Of a DNA stretch of 64,000 nucleotides, positions 1 through 9,277 are shown one piece after another. The position numbers were made by a program, and so were the translations under genes. Position 1 is the first letter of the stretch. Each line of letters opens with the position of its first letter. The notes beneath the pieces are model-generated. The model saw only the letters and a program-made list of their open reading frames with translations. It searched no databases and was not told the DNA's origin. The stretch comes from Eubacterium sp. (lineage in GTDB: Bacteria > Bacillota > Clostridia > Lachnospirales > Lachnospiraceae): assembly GCA_003486385.1 (NCBI GenBank), contig DNFT01000115.1, positions 60,896-124,895 on the forward strand, given 5' to 3'.

Positions 1-545
1 AGAAGGCTCTGATTGCTTCCTACACTCTTCTTACAGCCAAGCCGGTAATCTATGCCGCCAATGTATCCGAGGATGACCTTGCAGATGACGCAGCCTCCAA
101 CGAATATGTTGCTGAGGTCCGCAGATTCGCAGAATCGGAAGGCAGTGAGGTGTTCGTTGTATGTGCCAAGATTGAGGAGGAGATTTCCGAACTTGATGAC
201 GCAGACAAGAAGGAATTTCTAGCAGACCTTGGTTTATCCGAATCAGGCCTTGATAAGCTGATAAGAGCCAGCTACTCTCTTCTCGGACTTATAAGCTATC
301 TCACCGCCGGTCCTACAGAGACAAGAGCCTGGACTATCACCAAGGGAACCAAGGCTCCTCAGGCTGCCGGAAAGATACACAGCGATTTTGAGCGTGGCTT
401 TATCCGTGCCGAGGTTGTCAACTATCAGGATCTCCTTGACTGTGGTTCCTACACGGTTGCCAAGGAGAAGGGACTTGTAGGTCTTGAGGGCAAGGATTAT
501 GTTGTCAAGGACGGGGATGTTGTTCTCTTCCGCTTCAACGTATAA
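1..545 (+). CDS. ychF: YchF family redox-regulated ATPase, C-terminal part (5' truncated by window edge)
   Basis: The reading frame is open from base 3 with no start inside the window, so this is the last 180 or so residues of a gene beginning upstream. The protein end is typical of YchF, an Obg-related P-loop ATPase that binds ribosomes: a segment beginning KALIASYTLLTAKPV, then the conserved RASYSLLGLISYLTAG and ETRAWTI stretches leading into a TGS domain that ends GDVVLFRFNV. The G-domain motifs lie off the window. It is followed after 37 bases by ansA on the same strand. Recognition is by the very conserved C-terminus; the family is confident, while biological role follows from the family only. 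Confidence 0.9.
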   Translation, partial: KALIASYTLLTAKPVIYAANVSEDDLADDAASNEYVAEVRRFAESEGSEVFVVCAKIEEEISELDDADKKEFLADLGLSESGLDKLIRASYSLLGLISYLTAGPTETRAWTITKGTKAPQAAGKIHSDFERGFIRAEVVNYQDLLDCGSYTVAKEKGLVGLEGKDYVVKDGDVVLFRFNV

Positions 546-582
546 TCTTCCATCATAGGATATCATAGCTAGAAGAGGTTAT

Positions 583-1578
583 ATGAAAAAAATTTTTCTT
601 ATTACAACAGGCGGAACAATCGCTTCAAGACAGACATCCGACGGTTTAGCTCCATCCGTAACATCTGATGAAATACTTGAGTATATTCCTGAGGTCGATG
701 AGATATGCTCAATAACAACCTACGGATTATTCAATCTTGACAGCACCAATGTCTGCTATCAGCACTGGATTTCAATGGTGAAATGTCTCAAAGAGCATTA
801 CAGCTCATACGATGGCTTCGTCATAACACACGGAACCGATACAATGGCTTACACGGCTGCTGCGCTTTCATATATGGTTCAGAACAGCATGAAGCCCATT
901 GTCATAACAGGTTCACAGCGCCCTCTTGCCTCTGTCGACTCAGACGCAAGAAGCAACCTGTTGAATGCCATCGTATTCGCATGTGATGAACACGCCCATG
1001 GAGTACACATCCTTTTTGACAACAAGGTTATACTCGGAACGCGCGCAAGAAAGACGCACACTAAGAGCTTTAACGCCTTTAAGAGCATTGATTTTCCGGA
1101 GATAGCCATAGTGCGTGACAGGAGAGTCCGATATTATATAGAGGAAAAGGTGTCTGAGGACGGGCCGGACTTTTATACAAGTCTTGACCCTAAGGTCTTT
1201 GTACTCCGTCTTGTTCCGGGTATGAATCCCGACATTTTTTCCTTTTTAAAAGAGCACTATGATGGGCTTGTAATAGAGAGCTTCGGTGTAGGCGGCATCC
1301 CCTGCTATGACAATGAGAGCTTTGTCGATGCCGTAGCCGACTGGATTGCTTGTGGCAAGGCGCTTGTTATGACCACGCAGGTTCCCCATGAAGGAAGCGA
1401 TATGTCCGTGTACATGGTCGGACAAGTCATCAAAAAGAAATATCGTCTGATAGAGGCCTACGACATGACAACAGAGGCAATCGTTGCCAAGCTGATGTGG
1501 ATACTGGCTCAGACTAAGAAGCCTGCTGAAGTCCGCGAAATGTTCTACAGACCTGTACAAAATGACTTGAATATTTAA
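583..1578 (+). CDS. ansA: Type I L-asparaginase (cytoplasmic)
   Basis: Predicted to hydrolyse L-asparagine to aspartate and ammonia. The 331-residue protein has both asparaginase active-site motifs: TTGGTIAS at residues 8-15 and HGTDTMAYTA near residue 84, carrying the two nucleophilic/catalytic threonines and the T-D pair. There is no signal peptide, which together with length fits the cytoplasmic AnsA class rather than periplasmic AnsB. The ATG at 583 follows an AGAGG ribosome site. It lies between ychF and rpe on the plus strand with short gaps, so it is probably co-transcribed with them. Confidence 0.93.
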   Translation: MKKIFLITTGGTIASRQTSDGLAPSVTSDEILEYIPEVDEICSITTYGLFNLDSTNVCYQHWISMVKCLKEHYSSYDGFVITHGTDTMAYTAAALSYMVQNSMKPIVITGSQRPLASVDSDARSNLLNAIVFACDEHAHGVHILFDNKVILGTRARKTHTKSFNAFKSIDFPEIAIVRDRRVRYYIEEKVSEDGPDFYTSLDPKVFVLRLVPGMNPDIFSFLKEHYDGLVIESFGVGGIPCYDNESFVDAVADWIACGKALVMTTQVPHEGSDMSVYMVGQVIKKKYRLIEAYDMTTEAIVAKLMWILAQTKKPAEVREMFYRPVQNDLNI

Positions 1579-1591
1579 AGGAGTATCCTTG

Positions 1592-2248
1592 ATGAAATAT
1601 AAAAATATATTATCACCATCCATTTTGTCTGCCGACTTCGGAAATCTTGCAAGGGATATTCATACTATAGATGAAGCCGGTGCAGAATACATTCACATTG
1701 ATGTCATGGACGGAATTTTTGTCCCAAGCATTTCCTTCGGAATGCCTATAATAAAATCAATCCGTCCGTTGACAGATAAGATTTTCGACTTACATCTTAT
1801 GATAGAAGAGCCTATCAGATATGTTGATGAATTCACCTCTCTTGGGGCAGATATAATCACGGTTCATGTGGAGGCCTGCAAGGACACTGCCGCTACACTT
1901 AAAAGAATCAAGGAGCTTGGTGTAAAAGCAGGTATCACCTTGAATCCCGACACTCCGCTTAGCGATGTCAGGGAATTTCTGCCGCTGGCAGATATGCTTC
2001 TTATAATGAGTGTTGTTCCGGGCTTCGGAGGTCAGAAGTTTATTGAAGCCTCCCTTGACAAGCTAAGGGAAGCTGTTATATTACGTGATGAGCTTGGTCT
2101 TAACTATGATATTGAAATAGATGGCGGTGTGAACTTCGATAATATCAGGGATATACACGAGGCAGGTGCTAATATTATTGTTGCCGGCTCAGCAGTTTTT
2201 AAAGGAAATGCTGCCGACAACGTAAAAAAACTCATAGAGCTTATGTAA
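1592..2248 (+). CDS. rpe: Ribulose-phosphate 3-epimerase
   Basis: Interconverts ribulose 5-phosphate and xylulose 5-phosphate in the pentose phosphate pathway. The 218-residue TIM barrel shows SPSILSADF at the N-terminus, HIDVMDG (metal-binding His/Asp), HLMIEEP, MSVVPGFGGQKF and EIDGGV, all diagnostic of Rpe. A TTG precedes the ATG at 1592; the ATG is preferred because AAGGAG sits at the usual distance. In many Firmicutes rpe directly follows rsgA in the same operon; here it faces rsgA tail-to-tail, with stop codons only 13 bases apart and a shared terminator hairpin covering both. Confidence 0.95.
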   Translation: MKYKNILSPSILSADFGNLARDIHTIDEAGAEYIHIDVMDGIFVPSISFGMPIIKSIRPLTDKIFDLHLMIEEPIRYVDEFTSLGADIITVHVEACKDTAATLKRIKELGVKAGITLNPDTPLSDVREFLPLADMLLIMSVVPGFGGQKFIEASLDKLREAVILRDELGLNYDIEIDGGVNFDNIRDIHEAGANIIVAGSAVFKGNAADNVKKLIELM

Positions 2249-2263
2249 GCTCTATGAGTTTTT
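2226..2263. terminator. Bidirectional Rho-independent terminator between rpe and rsgA
   Basis: A perfect 16-18 bp inverted repeat (arms 2226-2243 and 2246-2263, centred on a TG) with an A-run on the left and T-run on the right, so it works in both directions. It includes the last codons and stop of rpe and reaches into the rsgA stop codon at 2262-2264. Confidence 0.9.
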
Positions 2264-3140
2264 ATCTTTTTCTTGTATTTTCAAGTTCATGGTACATTTC
2301 AACATAGCTGTCATACCGTGTTCTGTTTATCAGCCCTTCTTCTACCGCATTCTTGACAGCACAATCAGGCTCATTCACATGTACGCACCCGGCGAATCTG
2401 CATTCACCCTCATACTCACTAAACTCAGGCATATAGAATCTAAGTCTGTTTTTATCCTCAACCATAACAGACAGCGATGTAAAGCCCGGAGTATCAAGAA
2501 TATAACTGTCATCGTCCAGGACGAACACCTCTGAGTGACGCGTCGTATGCTTTCCTCTTCCAATCTTATCGCTAATGCTTCCTGTCTCCATGTGTACATT
2601 CTCAATTAAAGAATTGAGAATCGATGATTTTCCTACACCCGATGGTCCGGCAAGTGCTGTGGTGTGCCCCTTTAATTGCTCCCTGAGCCCGGGCAGACCT
2701 TCACCTGTAAATGTACTTGTAAACAGAACATGGCTTCCGCTCTTTTCATATATCTGTGAAAGTCTGTCTATCTCATCCTGCTTAACCTCATCTATTTTAT
2801 TAAAGCAGATAATAGTAGGAAGCTCATATCCCTCCATCATCACAAGAAAGCTGTCTAAAAGCCTGAGATTAGGTGCCGGCGTTGAAATGGCAAACACAAG
2901 CAGCGCCTGATCAACATTTGCCACCGCCGGTCTTATCATCTCACTGCTCCTTGGCAATATCTTAACAATATTACCAAGAAGCTTTTCATCATCAACTATA
3001 TCAATCTCAACATTATCGCCTACGAGCGGCTTCACATTCTGGTTCCTGAAACCACCCTTCGCCTTACACTCGTATGTCTCCCTGCCGGTCACATGCACAT
3101 AGTAAAATCCGGCAATTCCTTTGATAATTTTCCCTTGCAT
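2262..3140 (-). CDS. rsgA: Ribosome small subunit-dependent GTPase A
   Basis: Circularly permuted GTPase that acts in late 30S subunit maturation. The 292-residue protein shows the permuted order: N-terminal OB-like fold (GKIIKGIAGFYYV), then G4 CFNKIDE, then the P-loop GPSGVGKSS, then DTPGF, and a C-terminal zinc knuckle with C, C, H and C in the stretch GECRFAGCVHVNEPDC. A GTG at 3152 overlaps the prkC stop, but the ATG at 3140 has a nearer GGGA and matches the family's usual start. It is the last gene of the long minus-strand operon and follows prkC, the usual clostridial arrangement. Confidence 0.95.
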   Translation of the reverse strand: MQGKIIKGIAGFYYVHVTGRETYECKAKGGFRNQNVKPLVGDNVEIDIVDDEKLLGNIVKILPRSSEMIRPAVANVDQALLVFAISTPAPNLRLLDSFLVMMEGYELPTIICFNKIDEVKQDEIDRLSQIYEKSGSHVLFTSTFTGEGLPGLREQLKGHTTALAGPSGVGKSSILNSLIENVHMETGSISDKIGRGKHTTRHSEVFVLDDDSYILDTPGFTSLSVMVEDKNRLRFYMPEFSEYEGECRFAGCVHVNEPDCAVKNAVEEGLINRTRYDSYVEMYHELENTRKR

Positions 3141-3151
3141 ATATATTCCCA

Positions 3152-5314
3152 CTATTCTGTCAATGTTACATCAAGTGTACATAGCTGCACCGTCTGCTCA
3201 GAAGAAGGAGAAACGTAATATGCGAATACTCTAAGCTGTGCACTTCCCTTAGAAAAATCAGAGAGTGTCTCACGAACCTGAATCGACTTTTCAGTCATTC
3301 CCGCATAAGAAGTATATTCCTGGGAGGCTATGTTCTTTTCATTTCCATTCTGTGCAAGAACAAAATTAAGTCTGATGAATGTTGCATCCTCAGGAACCTT
3401 ATTTTCTGATGTAAGATCCTCCACAAGAACTGTCTTTGACAGATATACATACTTAACCGATGAATCTGTTCCTGTACTTACCACGAAATTGATGGTTGAG
3501 CCCTCTGCTGCCTTCTCTCCCGCTGCCGGACCGCTCTGGGCTATTACATGGCCTACGGCTACTGTTGCGCTCCCTTCGCGCTTTATTGTTCCCACGACAA
3601 AACCGTTGGAGGTTATTGCCTGTTTTGCCTCATCCTCGGTCTTATCGAGCAGATTAGGAACCTCTGTATATACCTTTCCGTCTCCCATGCTGATATATAA
3701 TGTAACCTCATCACCCTGCTTAACCTTTGCAAGATGCTTAGGCGTTGAGCTTATAACACGGAACTGCTCCACCTCAGAGCTTTCAACGTATTCCACCTTA
3801 ACCTTAAGACCAAGTGCATACAGAGCCTCCGTCGCACCATCCTCTGTCATATCATCGACATCTATCATTGAGAATGATTCAGGACCGCTGCTCACCGTCA
3901 GGACAATCGTGGTATGTTCCTTTACGCGGCTTCCTGCTGTGACATTCTGCTCGATTACCATACCGGCATCGTAGGATGAATTATCGTATGTCAGCTTCAC
4001 ACCGAGATTCACATCATTCAGCATCTTCTGTGCATCTTCATAATTATAGCCTGTCACCAGTGGAACCTCAACTCTTCCATCGTTCTCCTGTGTGGACTGA
4101 GTTGTTGTCTGATTATTATTTCCCTGATTTCCGCTTCCCGAAAGAACCGAAACCATCTTAAATATAATGAAGATTGTTATAATGACTATGATAACTGCCA
4201 CCGAAATTCCCAGAGCTGTTATAACCTTGTCGACAGTTGAACTGCCTGAATCCTCAGAATCATCATCGTCATCATCATAATAGTCCAAATCGTGGTTATT
4301 ACGGACATCATCATTATCATCATCCATTTCATCATCCATTTCATCATCGGAATCATCATAAATACTATCCTTTTTCCTGCTGCTGATGTTGGTGGATTTC
4401 ACAGATGACATCTGATGAATCATATCAAGCTCATCCTCTGTTATCATCTTGGTAGGTCCATTGCTTGCAACAGGACGCATTACAACAAAATCCTCATTCG
4501 GAGCCACAAGAGAATGCTTAAGATCCGCTATAAGGTCGGACATTGTCTGATATCTTCTCTCTGTTCTCTTCTGGGTACATTTTAAAACAATCTTTTCTAC
4601 ACTTACAGGAATCCCCGGTACAAGCTTGGCAGGTGAAACTATATCATCCTGAATGTGCTGCAATGCCACAGATACTGTTGTGTCTCCCTCGAAAGGAACC
4701 CTTCCTGTGAGCATCTCATAGAGCATTATACCGAACGAATATATATCACTCTTCTCATCACTATATCCGCCCCTTGCCTGCTCAGGCGAAATGTAATGCA
4801 CCGATCCCATCGCATTGGAATTGATCGTATTGGAGGTAGCCGCCCTGGCAATACCAAAATCAGTTACCTTTACCTTACCTTCCTTAGATATAATAATATT
4901 CTGGGGCTTAATATCGCGATGCACTATGTGATGATTATGAGCTGCTTCAATTCCCTGAGCTACCTGGATAGCTATGCTTACAGCCTCTCTTACACCAAGC
5001 CTGCCCTTCTTTTCTATATATTTTTTGAGGGTTATTCCCTCTACCAGTTCCATAACAATATAGTATATTCCATCTTCATCACCGACATCATATACGTTTA
5101 CAATATTAGCGTGTATAAGTCCTGCCGCAGACTGTGCTTCCACACGGAACTTAGTCACAAAAGACCTGTCCTCACTAAATTCCGGCTTAAGAACCTTAAT
5201 GGCTACAAAGCGATTCAGCTTATGATCCTTCGCCTTGTACACATCCGACATTCCTCCGGATCCAATCTTTCCAAGTATCTCATATCTATCTGCAATAAAT
5301 ACCGGCTTTTCCAT
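3152..5314 (-). CDS. prkC: PASTA-domain eukaryotic-type Ser/Thr protein kinase (PrkC/Stk/IreK)
   Basis: Membrane kinase that senses muropeptide or lipid II signals and phosphorylates wall and metabolic proteins. The 720-residue protein has a cytoplasmic kinase domain (Gly loop near 18-22, Lys40, catalytic HRDIKPQN at 132-139, DFG at 152-154), a strongly acidic juxtamembrane linker rich in Asp (about residues 318-352), one membrane helix (about 366-390), then three PASTA repeats and about 100 residues of extra C-terminal beta-type sequence with no PASTA signature. AGGAGG precedes the ATG. Next to its phosphatase gene stp upstream and rsgA downstream. The IreB homologue encoded near 56 kb is a likely substrate by family knowledge. 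Confidence 0.95.
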   Translation of the reverse strand: MEKPVFIADRYEILGKIGSGGMSDVYKAKDHKLNRFVAIKVLKPEFSEDRSFVTKFRVEAQSAAGLIHANIVNVYDVGDEDGIYYIVMELVEGITLKKYIEKKGRLGVREAVSIAIQVAQGIEAAHNHHIVHRDIKPQNIIISKEGKVKVTDFGIARAATSNTINSNAMGSVHYISPEQARGGYSDEKSDIYSFGIMLYEMLTGRVPFEGDTTVSVALQHIQDDIVSPAKLVPGIPVSVEKIVLKCTQKRTERRYQTMSDLIADLKHSLVAPNEDFVVMRPVASNGPTKMITEDELDMIHQMSSVKSTNISSRKKDSIYDDSDDEMDDEMDDDNDDVRNNHDLDYYDDDDDDSEDSGSSTVDKVITALGISVAVIIVIITIFIIFKMVSVLSGSGNQGNNNQTTTQSTQENDGRVEVPLVTGYNYEDAQKMLNDVNLGVKLTYDNSSYDAGMVIEQNVTAGSRVKEHTTIVLTVSSGPESFSMIDVDDMTEDGATEALYALGLKVKVEYVESSEVEQFRVISSTPKHLAKVKQGDEVTLYISMGDGKVYTEVPNLLDKTEDEAKQAITSNGFVVGTIKREGSATVAVGHVIAQSGPAAGEKAAEGSTINFVVSTGTDSSVKYVYLSKTVLVEDLTSENKVPEDATFIRLNFVLAQNGNEKNIASQEYTSYAGMTEKSIQVRETLSDFSKGSAQLRVFAYYVSPSSEQTVQLCTLDVTLTE

Positions 5315-5325
5315 ATTACCTCCTA

Positions 5326-6045
5326 CTAGAGCTCTACGATGACAACGGCAATATTATCTGCGCCACCGCTTTCATTTGCCATGTCTATCAGTCTTTTTGC
5401 CTTATCCTCAATCGGAAGGTTCAAAGACAATATCTGTTCTATTTCCCCATCATCAACCATATTGCTTAAGCCATCCGAACACATGATGATTCTGTTTCCG
5501 GCTGTCAGCTCGGCTTCAAAAAAATCAGCCATAACCTCTTTTCCTCCGCCTATGGCGCGAGTAATTACATTCTTTCTCTTGTGAGTTCTCGCCTCATCCC
5601 GGTTAAGCCTTCCCAGTGCCACCATCTCTTCAACAAGTGAGTGATCCCTTGTAATCTGTGAAAGCTTTCCGTCATACAGGTATAACCGGCTGTCTCCAAC
5701 ATTGGCCACATACATAGATTCCCCGATAATCGTACATACGACCAGTGTTGTTCCCATCCCCTCATAATCCTCAGACTCCGCTGCTTTTTCAAGCAGAAGC
5801 GTATTAGCATTCACAATAGCATCGTTGATAATTGTAATAGGATTATCAGAGCTTGAATTTTTAATATTATTAATTAAGGTCTCCACCGTAAAACGTGAAG
5901 CCAGATCACCTGCCTTATGACCTCCCATTCCATCTGCTACAATAAACAGATTCGGAAGTTTACCTACCGGCATCATACTGCAAAAGATGTAATCCTGGTT
6001 GACCCTTCTTACTCTGCCTACATCTGTGGTTGCATATGCCCTCAT
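5326..6045 (-). CDS. stp: PP2C-family protein phosphatase (Stp/PrpC)
   Basis: Metal-dependent phosphatase that reverses PrkC phosphorylation. Motifs in order: R-R-V-N-Q-D near the N-terminus, VADGMGGH (metal Asp and Gly), GMGTTLV, VGDSRLYL, CSDGLSNMV and a final GGADNIAVV. The ORF extends to 6087 inside the end of rlmN, but the ATG at 6045 has GGAGG six bases upstream and gives the canonical N-terminus MRAYATTDVGRVR. Length 239 residues is normal. It ends 11 bases before prkC, whose ribosome site overlaps this gap, suggesting translational coupling of kinase and phosphatase. Confidence 0.95.
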   Translation of the reverse strand: MRAYATTDVGRVRRVNQDYIFCSMMPVGKLPNLFIVADGMGGHKAGDLASRFTVETLINNIKNSSSDNPITIINDAIVNANTLLLEKAAESEDYEGMGTTLVVCTIIGESMYVANVGDSRLYLYDGKLSQITRDHSLVEEMVALGRLNRDEARTHKRKNVITRAIGGGKEVMADFFEAELTAGNRIIMCSDGLSNMVDDGEIEQILSLNLPIEDKAKRLIDMANESGGADNIAVVIVEL

Positions 6046-6067
6046 TACATTCCTCCACACAGAATAT

Positions 6068-7147
6068 CTATTCCGCGTTATCTTCATCTAGGTGGCTCTT
6101 ACGTAATTGTCCGCAGGCCCCATCAATATCTCTACCCATCTCTCTTCTTATTGTACATGCAATTCCATTTTTTTCAAGAAGATTTTTAAAACTGCTTATC
6201 TGTGGTCCCTCTGTCTGCTTGAAATCTCTCTCCTTTATAGGATTAACCGGAATCAGATTAACATGGCAGTTCATTCCCTTGATAAGATGTATTAGCTCTA
6301 ATGCCTGCTCTTTTCCATCGTTAACACCCTTCACAAGACTATATTCGTATGTAATTCTCCGTGATGTCTTATCAACATAATACCTGCATGCGTCCATAAG
6401 CTCTTCTATTGAATATTTGTTTGCCACCGGCATCAATGTCTTTCTAAGCTCATCATTCGGAGCATGAAGCGAAATCGCCAGATTCACCTGAAGCTGTTCA
6501 TCGGCAAACTGTCTTATTCTCGGAACAATGCCGCATGTAGAAATCGTGAGGTTTCTTGCCCCGATATTGATTCCGTTCTCATCCGTAAGAAGTGTAATAA
6601 ATCTTCTCACATTCTCATAATTGTCGAATGGTTCACCTGTTCCCATTATAACAACATGTGACACCCTCTCACCTGTATCTGCCTGTATTCTGTATATCTG
6701 GTCAAGCATCTCAGAAGGAAGAAGGCTTCTTGAAAGTCCGTTCAATGTAGAGGCACAGAACCTGCACCCCATACGGCAGCCTGCCTGTGAGGATATACAT
6801 ACAGAGTTTCCGAAACGGTATCTCATAAGGACGCTCTCTATCAGGTTGCCATCAGCAAGCTTAAAAAGATATTTAGCCGTGCCGTCTATTGCGGACACCT
6901 GCTTATCAACCTGTGTCACAACCGTAAGAGGACTTATATCGGCAAGCTTTTCTTTTAGAAGCTTCGGGACATTTTTCATATCTTCATAGTCGGTAATCAG
7001 CTTCCTGTGAATCCAGTCATATATCTGCTCTGCCCTGAACTTCTTTTCACCCAGCGCTCCTATCAACTGCGTAAGCTCCGCCTTCGTGAGTGATTTTATG
7101 TCTTCATACGGAAGCTTCAGACTATCGTCAACAACACTGCTATCCAT
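6068..7147 (-). CDS. rlmN: Dual-specificity 23S rRNA / tRNA adenine-C2 methyltransferase
   Basis: Radical SAM enzyme methylating A2503 of 23S rRNA and A37 of some tRNAs. The 359-residue protein carries the Cx3Cx2C cluster motif as CRMGCRFC within SSQAGCRMGCRFCAS, the MGTGEPFDNYENV SAM-binding motif, and the C-terminal catalytic cysteine region near GIACTIRREMGRDIDGACGQ. ATG at 7147 follows a strong AGGAGG. It lies between rsmB and stp in the conserved rRNA-modification portion of the operon. Confidence 0.96.
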   Translation of the reverse strand: MDSSVVDDSLKLPYEDIKSLTKAELTQLIGALGEKKFRAEQIYDWIHRKLITDYEDMKNVPKLLKEKLADISPLTVVTQVDKQVSAIDGTAKYLFKLADGNLIESVLMRYRFGNSVCISSQAGCRMGCRFCASTLNGLSRSLLPSEMLDQIYRIQADTGERVSHVVIMGTGEPFDNYENVRRFITLLTDENGINIGARNLTISTCGIVPRIRQFADEQLQVNLAISLHAPNDELRKTLMPVANKYSIEELMDACRYYVDKTSRRITYEYSLVKGVNDGKEQALELIHLIKGMNCHVNLIPVNPIKERDFKQTEGPQISSFKNLLEKNGIACTIRREMGRDIDGACGQLRKSHLDEDNAE

Positions 7148-7162
7148 TCATTTCCTCCTGTT

Positions 7163-8533
7163 TTATATCCTCTTAAGTTTTGCCACAAAAAAGCCATCGC
7201 ATTCATATACTCCCGGAATAAGCGTGAGCATGCCGCGTGCAGCATCACTGTGGAGCTTATCAAGATACTTTTCTCCTGCCTTCTTCGCGTCATTTACAAG
7301 GCTCTCCGGAAGTAAATCATTTATATCAACCGGAGCAAAACCCTTTTCCATAATATATCGTACATTCTCTTCATTTTCCTTTGGGTTAAGTGTACATGTC
7401 GAATATACAAGATACCCTCCATGCTTTACATAACTGCACACGGAATCAAGAATATCTCTCTGAAGCCTTACTATTCCATCAAGCTTTTCCCGGCTCACAT
7501 TATATTTTATGTCCGGTTTTCTTCCTATAATGCCAAGTCCTGAGCACGGAATATCCGCAAGAAGCATATCCGCAGTCTCCTCATCTGCTAAATTGTGCTC
7601 CAGCGCATCCGCAGTCTCGACGCTTATATTACCAAGCCCAAGTCTCTGCACGTTCTCCTCTATCTGACCGGTCTTTTTTTCTGAAACATCCCTTGAAATG
7701 ACATGACCTGTTCCTTCCATCATAAGAGCAGCAAATATGCTCTTACCTCCCGGTGCGGCACATACATCAATTACAGTAGAATCCTTAGACGGTGACGCTA
7801 TCATGCCGGCCAACATACTGCTTATGTCCTGTATCTGGAACATTCCGTCAATAAATTCCGGTATCTCCTCAAGATAATTGTAATCGGACATGATAAAAGC
7901 ATTCTCCACATACGGAGCGTCCGTCACCTCAATCCCCTGCGCTGTCAGTCTTTCCATAAGCTCTGTCCTGGTAATCTTTATGGTGTTAACCACAGCGGAT
8001 ACCTTACTGTCCTTCAAAAAGCTCTCAAGAATAAGCTTCATAGTCTCTTCGCCGTATGAAGCTTTAAGCATATCTGCAAGCTCCTGCGGCACCGAATACC
8101 TCACACTGTAATCATCCGGCAGCTCCATCGCAGGAAGCTGTCTGCTTATATTTCTAAGCACTCCGTTGACAAAACCGCCAAGATTTGTAAAATGTCTTTT
8201 CTTTGCCAGCTTTACGGCTTCATTGCAGACTGCACTCACCGGCACCTGTTCCATATACATCATCTGGTATACGCTCATACGCATAAGATTTCTGATGAGC
8301 GGTTTCATCTTATTTACACGCACAGAAGACACCTGGTTAATTACATAATCAAGTGTCATTCTGCGTTCCATTGTTCCTTTTACAAGCCTTGTTATAAATG
8401 CTCTCTCATTCTTTTCGAGATACTGATATTTTCTGAGTGCATCATTCAGCAGAACATGTATATACTGTTCCCTTTCGTTAATCTCCATAAGAACATCGAG
8501 AGCAATCTCTCTTTCATTTATCGTATTAGTCAC
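7163..8533 (-). CDS. rsmB: 16S rRNA (cytosine-967-C5)-methyltransferase
   Basis: SAM-dependent m5C methyltransferase. Residues 1-140 form a NusB-like RNA-binding domain (EREIALDVL, FITRLVKGTMERR, FVNGVLRN), followed by the catalytic domain with SAM motif DVCAAPGGKS, motif IV ADIPCSGLG and motif VI STCTLNPKENE containing the two cysteines of this family. The start is GTG at 8533, supported by AGAGGAAG and by an 8-base overlap with the end of the upstream yugP gene. 456 residues is a typical length. Confidence 0.95.
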   Translation of the reverse strand: MTNTINEREIALDVLMEINEREQYIHVLLNDALRKYQYLEKNERAFITRLVKGTMERRMTLDYVINQVSSVRVNKMKPLIRNLMRMSVYQMMYMEQVPVSAVCNEAVKLAKKRHFTNLGGFVNGVLRNISRQLPAMELPDDYSVRYSVPQELADMLKASYGEETMKLILESFLKDSKVSAVVNTIKITRTELMERLTAQGIEVTDAPYVENAFIMSDYNYLEEIPEFIDGMFQIQDISSMLAGMIASPSKDSTVIDVCAAPGGKSIFAALMMEGTGHVISRDVSEKKTGQIEENVQRLGLGNISVETADALEHNLADEETADMLLADIPCSGLGIIGRKPDIKYNVSREKLDGIVRLQRDILDSVCSYVKHGGYLVYSTCTLNPKENEENVRYIMEKGFAPVDINDLLPESLVNDAKKAGEKYLDKLHSDAARGMLTLIPGVYECDGFFVAKLKRI

Positions 8534-9236
8534 GATTTCTTCCTCTCAGCATTAGTAATCTTGCAAGCTGGATAATAGCGGTAGCGGCACTTGCCACATA
8601 AGTCATTGCAGCCGCACTAAGAACCTTCTTCGTCTGGTCTACCTCACTGTCATAGAGTATACCATTATCCGATAACAGTGCAAGTGCACGAGATGACGCG
8701 TTAAACTCTACCGGAAGCGTCACAATCTGGAAAAGTACCGCAAACGAAAAGAGTATAATACCCACATCGATAAGCACGCTGAATGAACCGAAGAAAAGTC
8801 CAAGCAGTATAAGTATGAACGAAAACTGCGAGCCAAAGCTTGCTATAGGAAACAGCATCGTCCTGAACTTTAAGAATGAGTAGCCCTCATCATGCTGTAT
8901 CGCATGTCCGCACTCATGTGCTGCAACACCTATCGCTGCCACAGAACGTGAATTATAAGTGGCATCTGACAGGTTAAGTGTCTTATCCGCAGGATTGTAA
9001 TTATCTGTAAGACTTCCGGCAATATGCTGTATTCTCACGTCATATATTCCCTTTGAGTGAAGTATTCTCTCAGCCGCCTCAGCTCCTGTAAGACCTGTAC
9101 GGCTCTCAACCTTACTGTACTTTGCAAAGCTTGATGATACACGAATCTGTGCCACAACTGCTATGATACCTGTGATAACAAGTAAAATCCATGTCGGGTC
9201 ATAACCGTATCCATAGCCATAATATGCTAAAACCAT
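8526..9236 (-). CDS. yugP: Neutral zinc metallopeptidase, YugP family, integral membrane
   Basis: The 236-residue protein begins with a Tyr/Gly-rich segment and a membrane helix, contains the zinc-peptidase motif AAHECGHAIQH (HExxH) near residue 115, and then has two or more strongly hydrophobic helices before the C-terminus. This matches the YugP family (DUF, membrane zinc peptidase) whose substrates are not known. The ATG at 9236 is preferred to the one at 9245 because GAAAGG is correctly spaced from it. It sits between fmt and rsmB and overlaps the rsmB start. Confidence 0.85.
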   Translation of the reverse strand: MVLAYYGYGYGYDPTWILLVITGIIAVVAQIRVSSSFAKYSKVESRTGLTGAEAAERILHSKGIYDVRIQHIAGSLTDNYNPADKTLNLSDATYNSRSVAAIGVAAHECGHAIQHDEGYSFLKFRTMLFPIASFGSQFSFILILLGLFFGSFSVLIDVGIILFSFAVLFQIVTLPVEFNASSRALALLSDNGILYDSEVDQTKKVLSAAAMTYVASAATAIIQLARLLMLRGRNRD

Positions 9237-9277
9237 ATATATCATCCTTTCTATATGTTTTTCAGGTAATCTGTTTA

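Noticed and set aside
3330..3974. Long open frame on the plus strand opposite prkC
   Set aside because: It is the mirror of a strongly supported kinase gene, has no ribosome site and low-complexity Ser/Thr-rich sequence typical of antisense shadows.
4255..4360. Repeat array or CRISPR-like pattern (repeated ATCATC/CATTTC units)
   Set aside because: It is the codon repetition of the acidic Asp-rich linker of PrkC, in frame and without spacers.
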